From contig DATCSE010000359.1 of the NCBI GenBank assembly GCA_036568605.1, positions 1 through 37,526 of the forward strand: 37,526 nucleotides of DNA, read 5' to 3'. Both the position numbers and the translations under genes were made by a program. A model generated the notes under the pieces. That model did not search any database. It was not told the origin of the DNA and worked only from the letters and a program-made list of their open reading frames with translations. This document shows positions 7,854 to 16,630 of the stretch, one piece after another (positions within the stretch are counted from its first letter, which is position 1; every line of letters begins with the position of its first letter). Origin of the DNA: DATCSE01 sp036568605. Lineage in GTDB: Bacteria; Pseudomonadota; Gammaproteobacteria; Burkholderiales; Burkholderiaceae_C.

Positions 7854-10800
7854 TTACTCCATCGGGGTTGCCGCTGCGACCGTGAGCGTCACGGCCAGCG
7901 CGGCGCGCAGCTCGCGCAACCTCGGCGGCTTGCTCAGCACACGGTCCACGCTGGCCGGCACGTCGCCTTCGGCGAGCAGACGCTGGCCCCAGCCGGTCAG
8001 CAGGATCACCGGGGTCTGGTCCGACATCTCCTTCACGGCGATGGCGACCTTGCGGCCGTCGACGTAAGGCATGCCCAGATCGGTGATCACGGCATCGAAG
8101 CGCCGGCCGGTCCGGCAGGCGGCCTGGAACGCGTCGATGCCGGCTTGTCCGCCGCTGGCCGTGACGACATGGTGACCGTCCAGCTCCAGCGCATCGCGCA
8201 GCGACTTCAGCAGCAGCGGATCGTCGTCGACGACCAGCACGCTGAGCCGCGCGACCGGCACTTGCGGAGGCGGCGGGTCGACCGAGGCCTCGGGTTCGAC
8301 CGCCGGGACCGGGAAGACCAGCCGCAGCGTCGTGCCGCGGCCCGGCGCGCTGTCGATCTCGACGTCGGCGCCGTGCCGCTGCGCGACCCCGTAGACCATC
8401 GCGAGGCCGAGGCCGGTGCCCCGTTCGCCCTTGGTCGTGAAGAACGGCTCGAGGCAGCGGCGCCGCGTGTCCTCGTCCATGCCGACGCCGCTGTCGACCA
8501 CTTCGAGCACCGCGCTGCGGGGGCCGTCCTGCTGCCCGTCGCCGCGCGGGCCGGTGCTGCGCGTGCGCAGCGCGAGCACGCCGCCGTCGGGCATCGCATC
8601 GATCGCGTTGAAGACCAGGTTGATCAGCGCCTCACGCACCTCGCTCTCGACGCCTGCGATGGTCGGCAGGCCGGGCGCCAGTTCGAGCTGCAGGTCGATC
8701 ACCGCGCCGCGCTGCTGCGGCATGTCGCTCCAGCGCGCGCGCGTCAGGTCGACCACCTGCTGCACCAGACTGTTGAGCCGCACCGGCGCCAGCAGCAGCT
8801 GGGGCTCGTTCTGGCGATAGAACTCCCGCATGCGCGCGACCGTCGCGGCGACATCGTCGATCGCGCGTGCGATCGTCTCGAGGTAGCCGCGGCCGCGCGC
8901 GCTCAGGCCGGGCTCGCGGTCGAGCAGGCTCTCGGCGTACAGCGCAACCGGCGAGATCGCGTTGTTGATGTCGTGCGCGATGCCGCTGGCCATCTGGCCC
9001 AGCGCGCGCAGCCGCTCCTGCTGCATCACGGTCTGCTGCGATTGGCGCAGGTCGTCGTAGGCCTGCTGCAGCGCGCCGTGCAGCTCGGCCTGCTGCGCAG
9101 CCAGCGCGACATGCGAGCTGAGCTGGCGCAGGAACTCGCAGTCGGCGCTGCTGAACGACTCGGGCTGGCGGCGCGCGATGATCATCACGCCGAACACCCG
9201 GCTCTCCGACTGCAGAGGCGCCAGCACGACCGCGCGCAGCCCACCGCGCAACAGCCGCTGCGCGAACGGGTGCGGGACGTCGCGGATGTCCGGCTCGTAG
9301 ACCAGCGCGCCGCGCACGCAGCGCGACAGCCCGTTGCGGTCGATCAGGATGCCGGACTCCTCGTCCATCGCGAGCGACATCGCGAGCGGCTGGCTGTGCG
9401 CGCCGACGCGGATCACGGTCAGCGTCTCGGCCGCCGAGTCGTAGCGGCAGACGCAGCCGAAGTCCACCGGCAGACGCTCCTCCAGGCTGCGGATCGCGAC
9501 CTGGTAGATGCTCTGCAGGTCCTGGCGCTCGCCGATCGCGCGGGTGATCTGGTCGAGCAGCGTCAGCCGCTCGAGCTGCGCCTCGAGCCGGGCCTGCGAC
9601 TGCTTGCGCTCGGTGATGTCGCGCACGAACGCGCTGAAGCTCAGCGCGTTGCCGCTGCGGATCGGCGTGACCGCGAGGTCGATCGGAAACTCGTGGCCGT
9701 CGCGGTGCAGCGCGATCAGCTCGATGCGCCGGTTCAGCACCCGGCCGACGCCGGTCGCGAGATAACGCTTCAGGCCGCGCGTGTGGTCGCCGCGCAAGCG
9801 CTCCGGCACGATGACCTGCGCGAGCGGGCGTCCCAGCACCTCGCCGCGGGTCCAGCCGAACGTGGTCTCGGCCTGCGGGCTCCAGCCGGTGATCGTGCCG
9901 GCTTCGTCCATCGTGATCACGGCGTCCAGCGCGGTCTCGATGATCAGCCGGGTGCGCTCCTCGCTGTCGCGCAGCTCGGCTTCGGCGCGCTTCTCCTCGG
10001 TCACATCCTGCAGCGTGCTGAACCAGCGCATCCGGCCCTCGGCATCGGCGGACCCGGGAATCGGCTCGATGGCCTGGCGGATGTGCACCATCGCGCCGTC
10101 GGCATGCCGCACGCGGTACTCGACATCCTTGCGCAGGCCGTCGCGCGCGGCGGCGAGGCTGGTGCTGCGGAAGATCTCGCGGTCGTCCGGATGCAGCAGT
10201 GCCAGCCAGGCGCGCGTGCTGGTCGGCATCTCCGCCGGCGTGATGCCGATCAGCGGCGGCAGCGTGTCGGACCAGCTCTCGAACGAGCCGTCGGGCCGCG
10301 TGATCACATGGCCCAGCCTGGCCATCACGTGCGCGCGGCGCAGCACGGCATCGCGCTCGTGCAGCTCGGCCGTGCGCAGGCGCACGCGCTGCTCGAGCTG
10401 CTCGTGCAGGTCCTGCCGCTGCACCGTCTGCTCCTGGATGCGCTCGACCATCGTGTTGAAACCGTGACCCAGCTGGCCCAGCTCGTCGCCGCGCCCATCG
10501 GGAACGCGCGCGCTCAGGTCGCCGCCGGCGATCGCCGTCGCGGCCTTCGCGAGACCTCGGATCGGCCGCAGGATGCTGCCCGCGAACACCACCCCGACGA
10601 GTCCGGCCGCGGCGATGATCATCGCGGCGAACAGCAGCCGCCGGCGCGTGGCCTGCGCAAGCTGGGCCTCGATGCCGGCTTCGGGCACCATGTAGAAAAC
10701 GGTCCATGGGACCGTCTGGAAGCGCCGCGCGACACCGTAGTTCCAGGTCTGGTTGACCGGCGCGTAACCGCGGAACACCGACAGGTCCGGCGAGTCCGCG

Positions 10801-11627
10801 CGGGCCCGCTCGAACTGCTCGGGGAACGGCCGCACGTCCTCGAGCAGCGCACGGGTGTTCGTGCCGAAGCGGCGCTCGGCCACCAGCCGCTCCAGCGTCT
10901 GCGGCGGCAGCGAACCGCCGGGGTGGAACACGATGTCGTCGCTGTACGTGTGCGCGATGCGGATGCCGTCGCGGTCGAACACGACTGCGAAGCTGCCGGG
11001 GCCCGCGAGCGCGTTCGAGGTCCGGACCGTGTTCCACAGCGCGGTGACGCGCACCCACAGCACCGCGATGCAGCTCACCGTCTGGTCGGCGTTGCGGATC
11101 GGCGCCATGTACGCGATCGTCGGCACCATCCCGCTCTTGGGCGACGAGACGAACGGGTCCGAGATGACCGGGCGCCCTTCCTCCAGCGCCGTGCGCACGG
11201 CCGGCCGGTCGGATGCATCGACGCCGGTCAGTGCGGTCTCGGTCGCGATGACGATGTGCCCGGCACCGTCGAGCAGCGCCGCGCCGCGAACGCCCGGGTC
11301 GCTCGCCGGGAACGCCTGCAGCGTGCCCAGCATCGCGTCCTGCCGCGCCCGCCGGGCCTCCGGCGCGGCGGCGCAGTAGGCCGCGGAATCGGGGATGCGC
11401 GCGATCTGCTCGGCCGATCGCTGGTAGCCGGCGTGGAAACCGTCGAGCTCGCGGACGATCTGGTCGCCGCGGGCCTGCAGCAGGCGCTTGATGCCGTCGA
11501 GCAACCGGGCCTGGTCTTCGTGCAGATCGACATACGCCCAGACAGCCAGCGGAAGCGACGACGCCGCAACCAGCAGCGCAGCCATCTTTGCCCGAAGCGG
11601 CCAATCCGCGAAGCGGAACCAGACCAT
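7854..11627 (-). CDS. Membrane hybrid histidine kinase (Cache, HAMP, 2 PAS, GAF, HisKA, HATPase, REC)
   Basis: 1257 residues from the ATG at 11627, preceded by AAGGAGG; an in-frame start 47 codons upstream would put an unlikely arginine-rich leader before the membrane segment. Membrane helices lie near 15-32 and about 320-340 and bracket a periplasmic double-Cache-like region (YVDLHEDQARL and onward). HAMP, coiled coil, two PAS domains and a GAF-like domain (QSIYQVAIRSLEERL) follow. HisKA has His885 (GIAHDINNAISPV). The HATPase (LINLVFNAIDAMPDGG, DSGVGMD, GTGLGLAMV) is of the NtrB-like class. The C-terminal receiver has Asp1183 (VITDLGMPYVDG) and a Lys in LSKPP. Double-Cache sensors bind small extracellular molecules such as amino or carboxylic acids; the ligand here is unknown. 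The stop lies 3 bases before the REC-kinase start. Confidence 0.93.
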   Translation of the reverse strand: MVWFRFADWPLRAKMAALLVAASSLPLAVWAYVDLHEDQARLLDGIKRLLQARGDQIVRELDGFHAGYQRSAEQIARIPDSAAYCAAAPEARRARQDAMLGTLQAFPASDPGVRGAALLDGAGHIVIATETALTGVDASDRPAVRTALEEGRPVISDPFVSSPKSGMVPTIAYMAPIRNADQTVSCIAVLWVRVTALWNTVRTSNALAGPGSFAVVFDRDGIRIAHTYSDDIVFHPGGSLPPQTLERLVAERRFGTNTRALLEDVRPFPEQFERARADSPDLSVFRGYAPVNQTWNYGVARRFQTVPWTVFYMVPEAGIEAQLAQATRRRLLFAAMIIAAAGLVGVVFAGSILRPIRGLAKAATAIAGGDLSARVPDGRGDELGQLGHGFNTMVERIQEQTVQRQDLHEQLEQRVRLRTAELHERDAVLRRAHVMARLGHVITRPDGSFESWSDTLPPLIGITPAEMPTSTRAWLALLHPDDREIFRSTSLAAARDGLRKDVEYRVRHADGAMVHIRQAIEPIPGSADAEGRMRWFSTLQDVTEEKRAEAELRDSEERTRLIIETALDAVITMDEAGTITGWSPQAETTFGWTRGEVLGRPLAQVIVPERLRGDHTRGLKRYLATGVGRVLNRRIELIALHRDGHEFPIDLAVTPIRSGNALSFSAFVRDITERKQSQARLEAQLERLTLLDQITRAIGERQDLQSIYQVAIRSLEERLPVDFGCVCRYDSAAETLTVIRVGAHSQPLAMSLAMDEESGILIDRNGLSRCVRGALVYEPDIRDVPHPFAQRLLRGGLRAVVLAPLQSESRVFGVMIIARRQPESFSSADCEFLRQLSSHVALAAQQAELHGALQQAYDDLRQSQQTVMQQERLRALGQMASGIAHDINNAISPVALYAESLLDREPGLSARGRGYLETIARAIDDVAATVARMREFYRQNEPQLLLAPVRLNSLVQQVVDLTRARWSDMPQQRGAVIDLQLELAPGLPTIAGVESEVREALINLVFNAIDAMPDGGVLALRTRSTGPRGDGQQDGPRSAVLEVVDSGVGMDEDTRRRCLEPFFTTKGERGTGLGLAMVYGVAQRHGADVEIDSAPGRGTTLRLVFPVPAVEPEASVDPPPPQVPVARLSVLVVDDDPLLLKSLRDALELDGHHVVTASGGQAGIDAFQAACRTGRRFDAVITDLGMPYVDGRKVAIAVKEMSDQTPVILLTGWGQRLLAEGDVPASVDRVLSKPPRLRELRAALAVTLTVAAATPME

Positions 11628-11764
11628 TCGCCTCCTTGGTTCAACTGACAACTGCGAACAAGGCAGCTTGTTGCACGGCCGGGCCGCATCACGCCGCTGG
11701 AGCGAGGCGCAAACCCGGACGTGGCGAGAGCGGCGGCCAGAATAAAGGCATTCGTCAGGCCACC
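11628..11764 (-). other. 137-base gap inside the signalling array
   Basis: The gap between the receiver gene and the Cache kinase is the largest in the array, so the last two genes could have their own promoter. No convincing -35/-10 pair or terminator stands out. Just outside it, across the receiver stop codon, CTGTCA (11769-11774) and TGACAG (11779-11784) form a 6-bp inverted repeat with spacer GACT. Confidence 0.3.
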
Positions 11765-12235
11765 TCAACTGTCAGACTTGACAGGGTGGTCTCCCTCGGA
11801 TGAGGGGAATAAAGGAGTAGGGTCGGGGGCCGCGCGGGATTTCGCGAACGCGGTGCGCAGCGCATCGGGCAATTGCGCGAGATAGTCGTCGCGCTTGGGG
11901 ACATACCCGTCGGCACCGGCGGGCGTGGCGTCGATGGCGCCCGCCTCCGCGGTCAGGATCACGACGGCCAGCGGCAGGCGGCGCCGCCGCACGTGCGCGA
12001 GCACGTCCAGCCCCTGCCCGTCCGGGAGCTTCAGATCGGTCAGCACGACGTCGTAGTGCGGCGCTGCGCCGGCCGGCGCGGATTCCGCGAGGGCCTGCGC
12101 GTAGCGCTCCAGTTGCGCGATCGCCTCGGCGACCGTGGCGACGATCTCGAGCTCGATGTCGGGCGCGCGCCGCCGCAGCGCCTCCTCGACCAGCGCCGCG
12201 ACGGGCGCATAGTCCTCGACGTACAGGACTTTCAT
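11765..12235 (-). CDS. Single-domain receiver protein
   Basis: 156 residues from the ATG at 12235, which overlaps the upstream Hpt stop codon as ATGA. The receiver spans almost the whole protein: MKVLYVEDYAP with acidic Glu7-Asp8, phospho-acceptor Asp67 (LTDLKLPDG), Thr95 (VVILTAE) and Lys114 (GYVPKRDDYL). The last 25 or so residues (RAAPDPTPLFPSSEGDHP and onward) look disordered. No output domain is present, so it probably acts as a phosphate shuttle or by protein contact, like CheY- or Spo0F-type receivers. Coupled translation with an Hpt protein supports a phosphorelay role. A 137-base gap separates it from the Cache kinase downstream. Confidence 0.9.
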   Translation of the reverse strand: MKVLYVEDYAPVAALVEEALRRRAPDIELEIVATVAEAIAQLERYAQALAESAPAGAAPHYDVVLTDLKLPDGQGLDVLAHVRRRRLPLAVVILTAEAGAIDATPAGADGYVPKRDDYLAQLPDALRTAFAKSRAAPDPTPLFPSSEGDHPVKSDS

Positions 12236-12597
12236 TCGGTCACGATGCCCGGCGCCAGGCGCTGCAGCAGCGCGCACAGCGCTTCCCAGGACTCGAATGC
12301 AGCCGCGTCGCCGGCGCCGGCCTGTGCTTCGACCCGGCCGGCCAGACGGCTGATGTCGTCGTGGCCCAGCATCGTCAGCGCCGACGCCAGGTTGTGCGCC
12401 AGCCGCGTCAATGCGGGCAGGTCTCCGGCGGCGCAGGCGGCACGGCCCGCCGCAGCGTCGGCGACGAACTGCAGCCGGCAGGCCGCGGCGAACGCGTCGT
12501 AGAGCGCGGCGTCGCCGTCGAACCGAGCCGCGATCGCGCCGGCCCGGTCGGCGACGGGTTCCGCGGCGCGACGCTGGTCCTGCGCACGCGGCGTCAT
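12232..12597 (-). CDS. Stand-alone histidine phosphotransfer (Hpt) protein
   Basis: 121 residues, mostly alpha-helical. The Hpt signature is LTRLAHNLASALTMLG with His68 as the probable phospho-acceptor, followed by the helix DDISRLAGRVEAQA. The classical motif is HxLKGxxxxLG; the Lys is replaced here by Ala (HNLASA), a common variation. Such proteins carry phosphate between a hybrid kinase receiver and a final receiver. It lies 7 bases after the HTH-REC gene and overlaps the single-receiver gene by ATGA. Candidate donors are the hybrid kinases at 3685-6456 and 7854-11627. Candidate acceptors are the receivers at 11765 and 12605. Confidence 0.82.
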   Translation of the reverse strand: MTPRAQDQRRAAEPVADRAGAIAARFDGDAALYDAFAAACRLQFVADAAAGRAACAAGDLPALTRLAHNLASALTMLGHDDISRLAGRVEAQAGAGDAAAFESWEALCALLQRLAPGIVTE

Positions 12598-12604
12598 CTC
12601 GGCC

Positions 12605-13303
12605 TCAACGTCCGTCGGCGGCCCGCGCCGCGGCCGGCAGCCATTGCATCAGCTGCCGCGGCAACTCGGTCACGAGATCGGGCTTGTGGATCACCGGCAA
12701 CTGCTCGAGCGCGAATGCGTACGGCGCACGCTGGTTCTCGGCCAGCGAGGTCACGACGATCAGGTGGCTGCGCGCGAACTGCGGGTGCGAGCGCAGGCTG
12801 GTGATCAGCGTGGCGCCGTCGATGCCGGGCAGCAGGATGTCGACGATCAGCACCAGCGGCTGCAGCCGTCCGTACAGCGCGAGACCGGCGATGCCGTCGT
12901 CGGCGACATGCAGCTCGACGCCGGGGAAGCGCTGCCGCACGAGCAGCGACACCAGCTTCTGGAAGTGGATCGAGTCGTCGATCAGCAGCACGCGCGGCGC
13001 CGGCGAGGCGCGCTGTGTGAGCGACGGCATGGCCGCTCGCCCGGACTCGTTCGGCACGACGAGGTGGGCCGTCGCTGCCGCTGCGGCGACGGGGCCGGCA
13101 CCGCGCGAGTTGCGCCAGCGATCGACCGAGGCACGCACGATGCGGCGATGCCCGCCGGGCGTCTTCCAGGCTTCGAGGTCGCCGCGGTCGACCATCTGCT
13201 GCACGGCACGCACCGACATCCCGAGCAGCCGTGCGGTCTCGAAGGTCGTCGTGAAATCCTCGGACGGCAGCGCGGGCGGCTTCAAAGCTTCGAGTGGACC
13301 CAT
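12605..13303 (-). CDS. Excisionase/MerR-type HTH fused to a receiver domain
   Basis: 232 residues from the ATG at 13303 (MGPLEALKPP). The N-terminal part (about 17-66) is a winged helix of the excisionase/BldC class: FETARLLGMSVRAVQQMVDRG, then LEAWKTPGGHRRIVRASVDRW, where GGHRRI is typical of the wing. An Ala/Pro-rich linker follows. The receiver starts near 99 (RVLLIDDSIHF), with Asp in LIVDILLPGIDG, Thr in IVVTSLAE and Lys in VIHKPD. DNA-binding at the N-terminus with REC at the C-terminus is the reverse of the common order. The frame is open for 97 more codons upstream, but that stretch is arginine/glycine-rich shadow sequence. The Shine-Dalgarno is weak. Its likely role is the transcriptional output of the array. 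Confidence 0.85.
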   Translation of the reverse strand: MGPLEALKPPALPSEDFTTTFETARLLGMSVRAVQQMVDRGDLEAWKTPGGHRRIVRASVDRWRNSRGAGPVAAAAATAHLVVPNESGRAAMPSLTQRASPAPRVLLIDDSIHFQKLVSLLVRQRFPGVELHVADDGIAGLALYGRLQPLVLIVDILLPGIDGATLITSLRSHPQFARSHLIVVTSLAENQRAPYAFALEQLPVIHKPDLVTELPRQLMQWLPAAARAADGR

Positions 13304-13347
13304 TCGTTCAGGCGCGGGCAGGCGCCGGCAAGATGCTCGAAGTGTAT

Positions 13348-13368
13348 GAAATGGCGGCGCGAAATGGC
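13348..13368. promoter_or_regulatory. Direct repeat upstream of the HTH-REC gene
   Basis: GAAATGGC occurs at 13348-13355 and again at 13361-13368, spaced 13 bp start to start, in the 86-bp gap before the HTH-REC start (13303). This is one of the few less GC-rich spots in the array. Proteins of the BldC class bind direct rather than inverted repeats, so an autoregulatory site is possible. Confidence 0.35.
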
Positions 13369-13389
13369 AGGCCTGCACGCGGTCTGCGC

Positions 13390-14736
13390 TCACGGGGCGC
13401 CGGCCGCCGTCTTGCCGAGCTGCACCGCCACCACCAGCTGCAGGCAGTGCCGTGCCGAGTAGGTGCGCAGACGCTGGATCAGGTCGCCGCTCAGCACCTG
13501 CTCGGCCGCGAGCAGCACGACGCCCTCGCGCGAGCGGATGTCGCGCGCGAGCACCATGCCGGGCTTCAGCACGTCGACCGGCAGCTCGATGCACTGCGGC
13601 GCCGCCGGCTGCTCGCGCGACAGCGCGAGGAAGGCGTCGACGACCCTCGCGTCGAACTGCGTGCCGCGGCCGCGCCGGATCAGCAGCCGGGCATCGTCGG
13701 CGCTCAGCTCGGCCCGCGCGAGCCGGCCGTTGCGCAGGTCGTCATAGGTGTCGGCCACCGCCAGGATGCGCGCGCCGATCGGGATCATCTCGCCGGCCAG
13801 CCCATCGGGAAAGCCTTGGCCGTCGTGGCGCTCGTGGTGCGAGCGCACGATGGTCGCGACCGGCTGCATGTCCTCCAGCGCCATCAGCGCCTGCTCGCCC
13901 AGCACGGAGTGGTTCTCGTACTGCGCCTTTTCCTCGGGCGTCAGGCGCGGCACCGCGCTGGCCAGCAACGTGTCGCCCAGGCCGACGTGGCCGATGTCGT
14001 GCAGCAGCCCGGCGACGAACACGTGCTGCACATCGGCCGCGGGCAGATCCATCTGGATCGCAATGCGCCGCGCCAGCTCGGCGACACGGCGCGAGTGGCC
14101 GGCGGTGGCACCGCCGCGCAGCTCGATCAGGTTCGAGAATGCCTTGATCGAACTGAGGTAGTTCTTGCTGAGCCGCGCGTTGGCCGTCGACAGCTGCGCA
14201 GTGCGCTCCTGCACCTGCTGCTCGAGGCCGGCGTTCAGGCGCGTCAACTCTTCGTTGTGGCGCGCGACCATGTGCTCGAGCCGCTCCTTCTCGCGCAGCA
14301 GCACCTGGCGCTCCAGGCCCTGGCGCGCGGCGATCAGCAGCTCGTCCTCGTTCCAGGGCTTGCCGACATAGCGGAAGATCTCGCCGCGGTTGATCGCCGC
14401 GGTCGTCGAGGCGACGTCCGATTGCCCGGTCAGCAGGATCCGCGTGATCGCCGGCCAGCGCTCGCGCACCTGCTCCAGCAGCTGCGCGCCGTCCATCACC
14501 GGCATGCGCATGTCGGAGATCACGAGGTGCACCGTGTCGCGCTCCAGCAGCTCCAGCGCCTGCGCGCCGCCGTCGGCGGTCAGCACGCGGTAGCCGGTGC
14601 TGCGCAACACGCGGCGGATCGCCGAGAGGATGTTCGGCTCGTCGTCGACACACAGAACGGTCCAGGCCGGCGCCGGTTCTGCGGCGTCGCCCGCGGACGG
14701 TGCTGCGGACGCCTCGAGCGCCGCCGCGTCGGTCAT
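13390..14736 (-). CDS. RpfG-like response regulator, REC + HD-GYP cyclic di-GMP phosphodiesterase
   Basis: 448 residues from the ATG at 14736, overlapping the upstream kinase stop as ATGA. The receiver has DDE at 31-33, Asp75 (VISDMRMPVMDG), Thr103 (LLTGQSD) and Lys126 (YVGKPWNEDEL). A coiled coil at about 145-192 leads to the HD-GYP domain. Its metal-site residues are visible: His246-Asp247 (LLHDIGHVGLGD), His300-His301-Glu302 (SHHERHDGQGFP) and DTYDDL near 329. The GYP motif reads GFP, a tolerated variant. HD-GYP enzymes hydrolyse cyclic di-GMP to GMP or pGpG. The C-terminal 60 residues form a small extra domain (CIELPVDVLKPGMVLARDI) often found after HD-GYP. The kinase encoded just upstream is the natural phosphate donor. 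Confidence 0.93.
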   Translation of the reverse strand: MTDAAALEASAAPSAGDAAEPAPAWTVLCVDDEPNILSAIRRVLRSTGYRVLTADGGAQALELLERDTVHLVISDMRMPVMDGAQLLEQVRERWPAITRILLTGQSDVASTTAAINRGEIFRYVGKPWNEDELLIAARQGLERQVLLREKERLEHMVARHNEELTRLNAGLEQQVQERTAQLSTANARLSKNYLSSIKAFSNLIELRGGATAGHSRRVAELARRIAIQMDLPAADVQHVFVAGLLHDIGHVGLGDTLLASAVPRLTPEEKAQYENHSVLGEQALMALEDMQPVATIVRSHHERHDGQGFPDGLAGEMIPIGARILAVADTYDDLRNGRLARAELSADDARLLIRRGRGTQFDARVVDAFLALSREQPAAPQCIELPVDVLKPGMVLARDIRSREGVVLLAAEQVLSGDLIQRLRTYSARHCLQLVVAVQLGKTAAGAP

Positions 14737-15683
14737 GCCGCGTCCTCGCGCCGGATCGGGATCGTGACGCGGAACGTGCTGCCCACGCCGACCTCGCTCT
14801 GGACCTCGAGCTGGCCGTGGTGCTTGCGCACGATCCCGTACGCCAGCGACAGCCCGAGCCCGGTGCCCTTGCCGACCGGCTTCGTCGTGAAGAACGGGTC
14901 GAAGATGCGGCCCAGGTTCTCCTTCGCGATGCCGCAGCCGTTGTCGATCACCTCGATCGCGACGGTCCCGCGTGCCTCGTCGGCGCTGCTGCGGATCGTG
15001 ATCTGGCCGCGCTCGGCGGTGATCGCATGGGCCGCGTTGACCAGCAGGTTCATGAAGACCTGGTTCAGCTCCGAGGGCAGGCAATAGACCTCGGGCAGCG
15101 TGCCGTACGCCTTGACGACGTCGGCCTTGTACTTGATCTCGTTGTTGACGATGTTCAGCGTCGAGTCGATGCCCTGGTTCAGGTTGGCCCAGCTCCATTC
15201 CTGGTGGGCGTCGACGCGCGAGAAGTCCTTCAGGTCCTGCACGATCTTGCGCACCCGCGTGATGCCTTCCTTGGATTCGGCCATCAGCGTCGGGATGTCG
15301 TCCTTCAGGAAGTCGAGCTCGACGCGCTCGCGCAGCGCCTTGAGCTTCGCGGCGATCGGCGTGCCGGCGAGTTCCTCTTCGGCGGCTTCGTAGCCGGCCA
15401 GCATCTCGAACAGGTCGCCGAGGTATTTCTCGAGCGTGCCGAAGTTCGAGAAGATGTAGCCGATCGGGTTGTTGATCTCGTGCGCGACGCCCGCCGCGAG
15501 CTGCCCGATCGACGCGAGCTTCTCGGACTGCACGAGCTTGTCCTGCGCTTCGGAGAGGCGGCCGTTGGCCTCCTTCAGCGCTTCGTGGGCGAGCACCAGC
15601 TCGTGTACCTGCTGCCGGGTCAGCGTGGCGCCCAGCGGCGATGCGGCGCCATCCGGCAGCGAGGTCAGCGTGGCGGTCGTCAT
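14733..15683 (-). CDS. Soluble histidine kinase
   Basis: 316 residues from the ATG at 15683. There is no sensor domain beyond an N-terminal coiled coil (about 22-56, ending EAQDKLVQSEKLASIGQL). HisKA carries His68 (GVAHEINNPIGYIFSN). A helical insert of about 60 residues follows (LEKYLGDLFEMLAGYEAAEE), a feature of kinases found beside REC-HD-GYP regulators. The HATPase has FMNLLVNAAHAI, DNGCGI, DPFFTTKPVGKGTGLGLSLAYG. Its stop overlaps the HD-GYP gene start, so the pair is co-translated and very likely a kinase/phosphodiesterase module. Input may come through contact with the HDOD protein or other array members, since no ligand domain is seen. Confidence 0.92.
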   Translation of the reverse strand: MTTATLTSLPDGAASPLGATLTRQQVHELVLAHEALKEANGRLSEAQDKLVQSEKLASIGQLAAGVAHEINNPIGYIFSNFGTLEKYLGDLFEMLAGYEAAEEELAGTPIAAKLKALRERVELDFLKDDIPTLMAESKEGITRVRKIVQDLKDFSRVDAHQEWSWANLNQGIDSTLNIVNNEIKYKADVVKAYGTLPEVYCLPSELNQVFMNLLVNAAHAITAERGQITIRSSADEARGTVAIEVIDNGCGIAKENLGRIFDPFFTTKPVGKGTGLGLSLAYGIVRKHHGQLEVQSEVGVGSTFRVTIPIRREDAA

Positions 15684-15694
15684 GGTGTGCGTCC

Positions 15695-16627
15695 TCAGTC
15701 CAGCAGCGCGGCGCAGATCGCCTGCGCCTGCGATTCGGTCTCGGCCGCGATCCGCGGCCAGTCTTCGCGCGTCAGGCCCAGGCCGGCCCACAGCTCGGCG
15801 CACGCCAGCGGCACCTGAGGCGGGTGACCCACCTCCAGCCCGTGCGCGAGCACGCCGCCGACGCGGACGATGTGGGCCAGCTCGGCGACAGCGCCGAGCG
15901 CGCGGGTCGCGTGATGGTGGGCGATGGCTTCGACGATCTGCTTCGGGAAGTGCCAGCGTTCGGTGACGCATGCGCCCACGGCCGCGTGGTCCAGCCCCAG
16001 CAGCACGCGTTCGGCGTCCTGCTGCTCGAGCTCGCTCTCGTGGCCCGCGCGCAGCGCCAGCACCTGCGAGAACCGATCGGGGAAGCCGCTGGCCAGCACG
16101 AGATGCCCGATGTCGTGCAACAGCCCGGCAGTGAACGCGACTTCGGCGTCGGCGTCGACCGCGCTCGCGACGAGCCGCGCGCTCACCGCGCTGTAGAGGG
16201 CGTGGCGCCAGAAGCCGGGGAAGTCGAACCCCGGGCAGGACGGCGCCTCGAAGCTGCCGACCAGCGAGGCCGCGGTCGCCACCGTGCGCACCGCGCGCAG
16301 TCCCAGCACCACCGTGGCGTCGAGCACCGACGTGATGTGGCGCGACACCCCGTAGAACGGCGAGTTCGCGAGCCGCAGTGCCTTGGCCGTCAACGCCGGG
16401 TCCAGCCCGATCTTGGCCGCCAGCGCGCGCGCATCGACCTCGTCGTCGCCCAGCAGGCGCAGCAACTCGAGCACGGCCGCGGGCAGCGCCGGCAGGTCGC
16501 GGACCTTCGCGAGGTCCAGCGGCGCATCGCAAGACGCGCCGTGCACATCGCCGGACGACGGCAGGATAAAAAGCGGCGCGGCGCCACAAGGAACGCCGGC
16601 CGGTACGCGCGATGACAGCGTGTTCAT
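15695..16627 (-). CDS. HDOD-domain protein
   Basis: 310 residues. The HDOD domain covers about 35-245: LPALPAAVLELLRLL, then KIGLDPALTAKALRLANSPF, VLGLRAVRT, and the HD-like stretch LLHDIGHLVLASGFPDRF, followed by HAAVGACVTERWHFP and IAHHH. HDOD proteins are usually non-catalytic relatives of HD hydrolases and act in signalling complexes. The local HD pair remains, so residual metal binding cannot be excluded. The gene starts 3 bases after the EAL protein stop and ends 11 bases before the kinase gene. This places it between a cyclic di-GMP phosphodiesterase and a kinase/HD-GYP pair. Confidence 0.9.
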   Translation of the reverse strand: MNTLSSRVPAGVPCGAAPLFILPSSGDVHGASCDAPLDLAKVRDLPALPAAVLELLRLLGDDEVDARALAAKIGLDPALTAKALRLANSPFYGVSRHITSVLDATVVLGLRAVRTVATAASLVGSFEAPSCPGFDFPGFWRHALYSAVSARLVASAVDADAEVAFTAGLLHDIGHLVLASGFPDRFSQVLALRAGHESELEQQDAERVLLGLDHAAVGACVTERWHFPKQIVEAIAHHHATRALGAVAELAHIVRVGGVLAHGLEVGHPPQVPLACAELWAGLGLTREDWPRIAAETESQAQAICAALLD

Positions 16628-16630
16628 GAC

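Noticed and set aside
6786..11648. Plus-strand open frame of 1620 codons
   Set aside because: It is antisense to the two hybrid kinases at 6744-11627, with composition typical of shadow frames and no recognisable domain.
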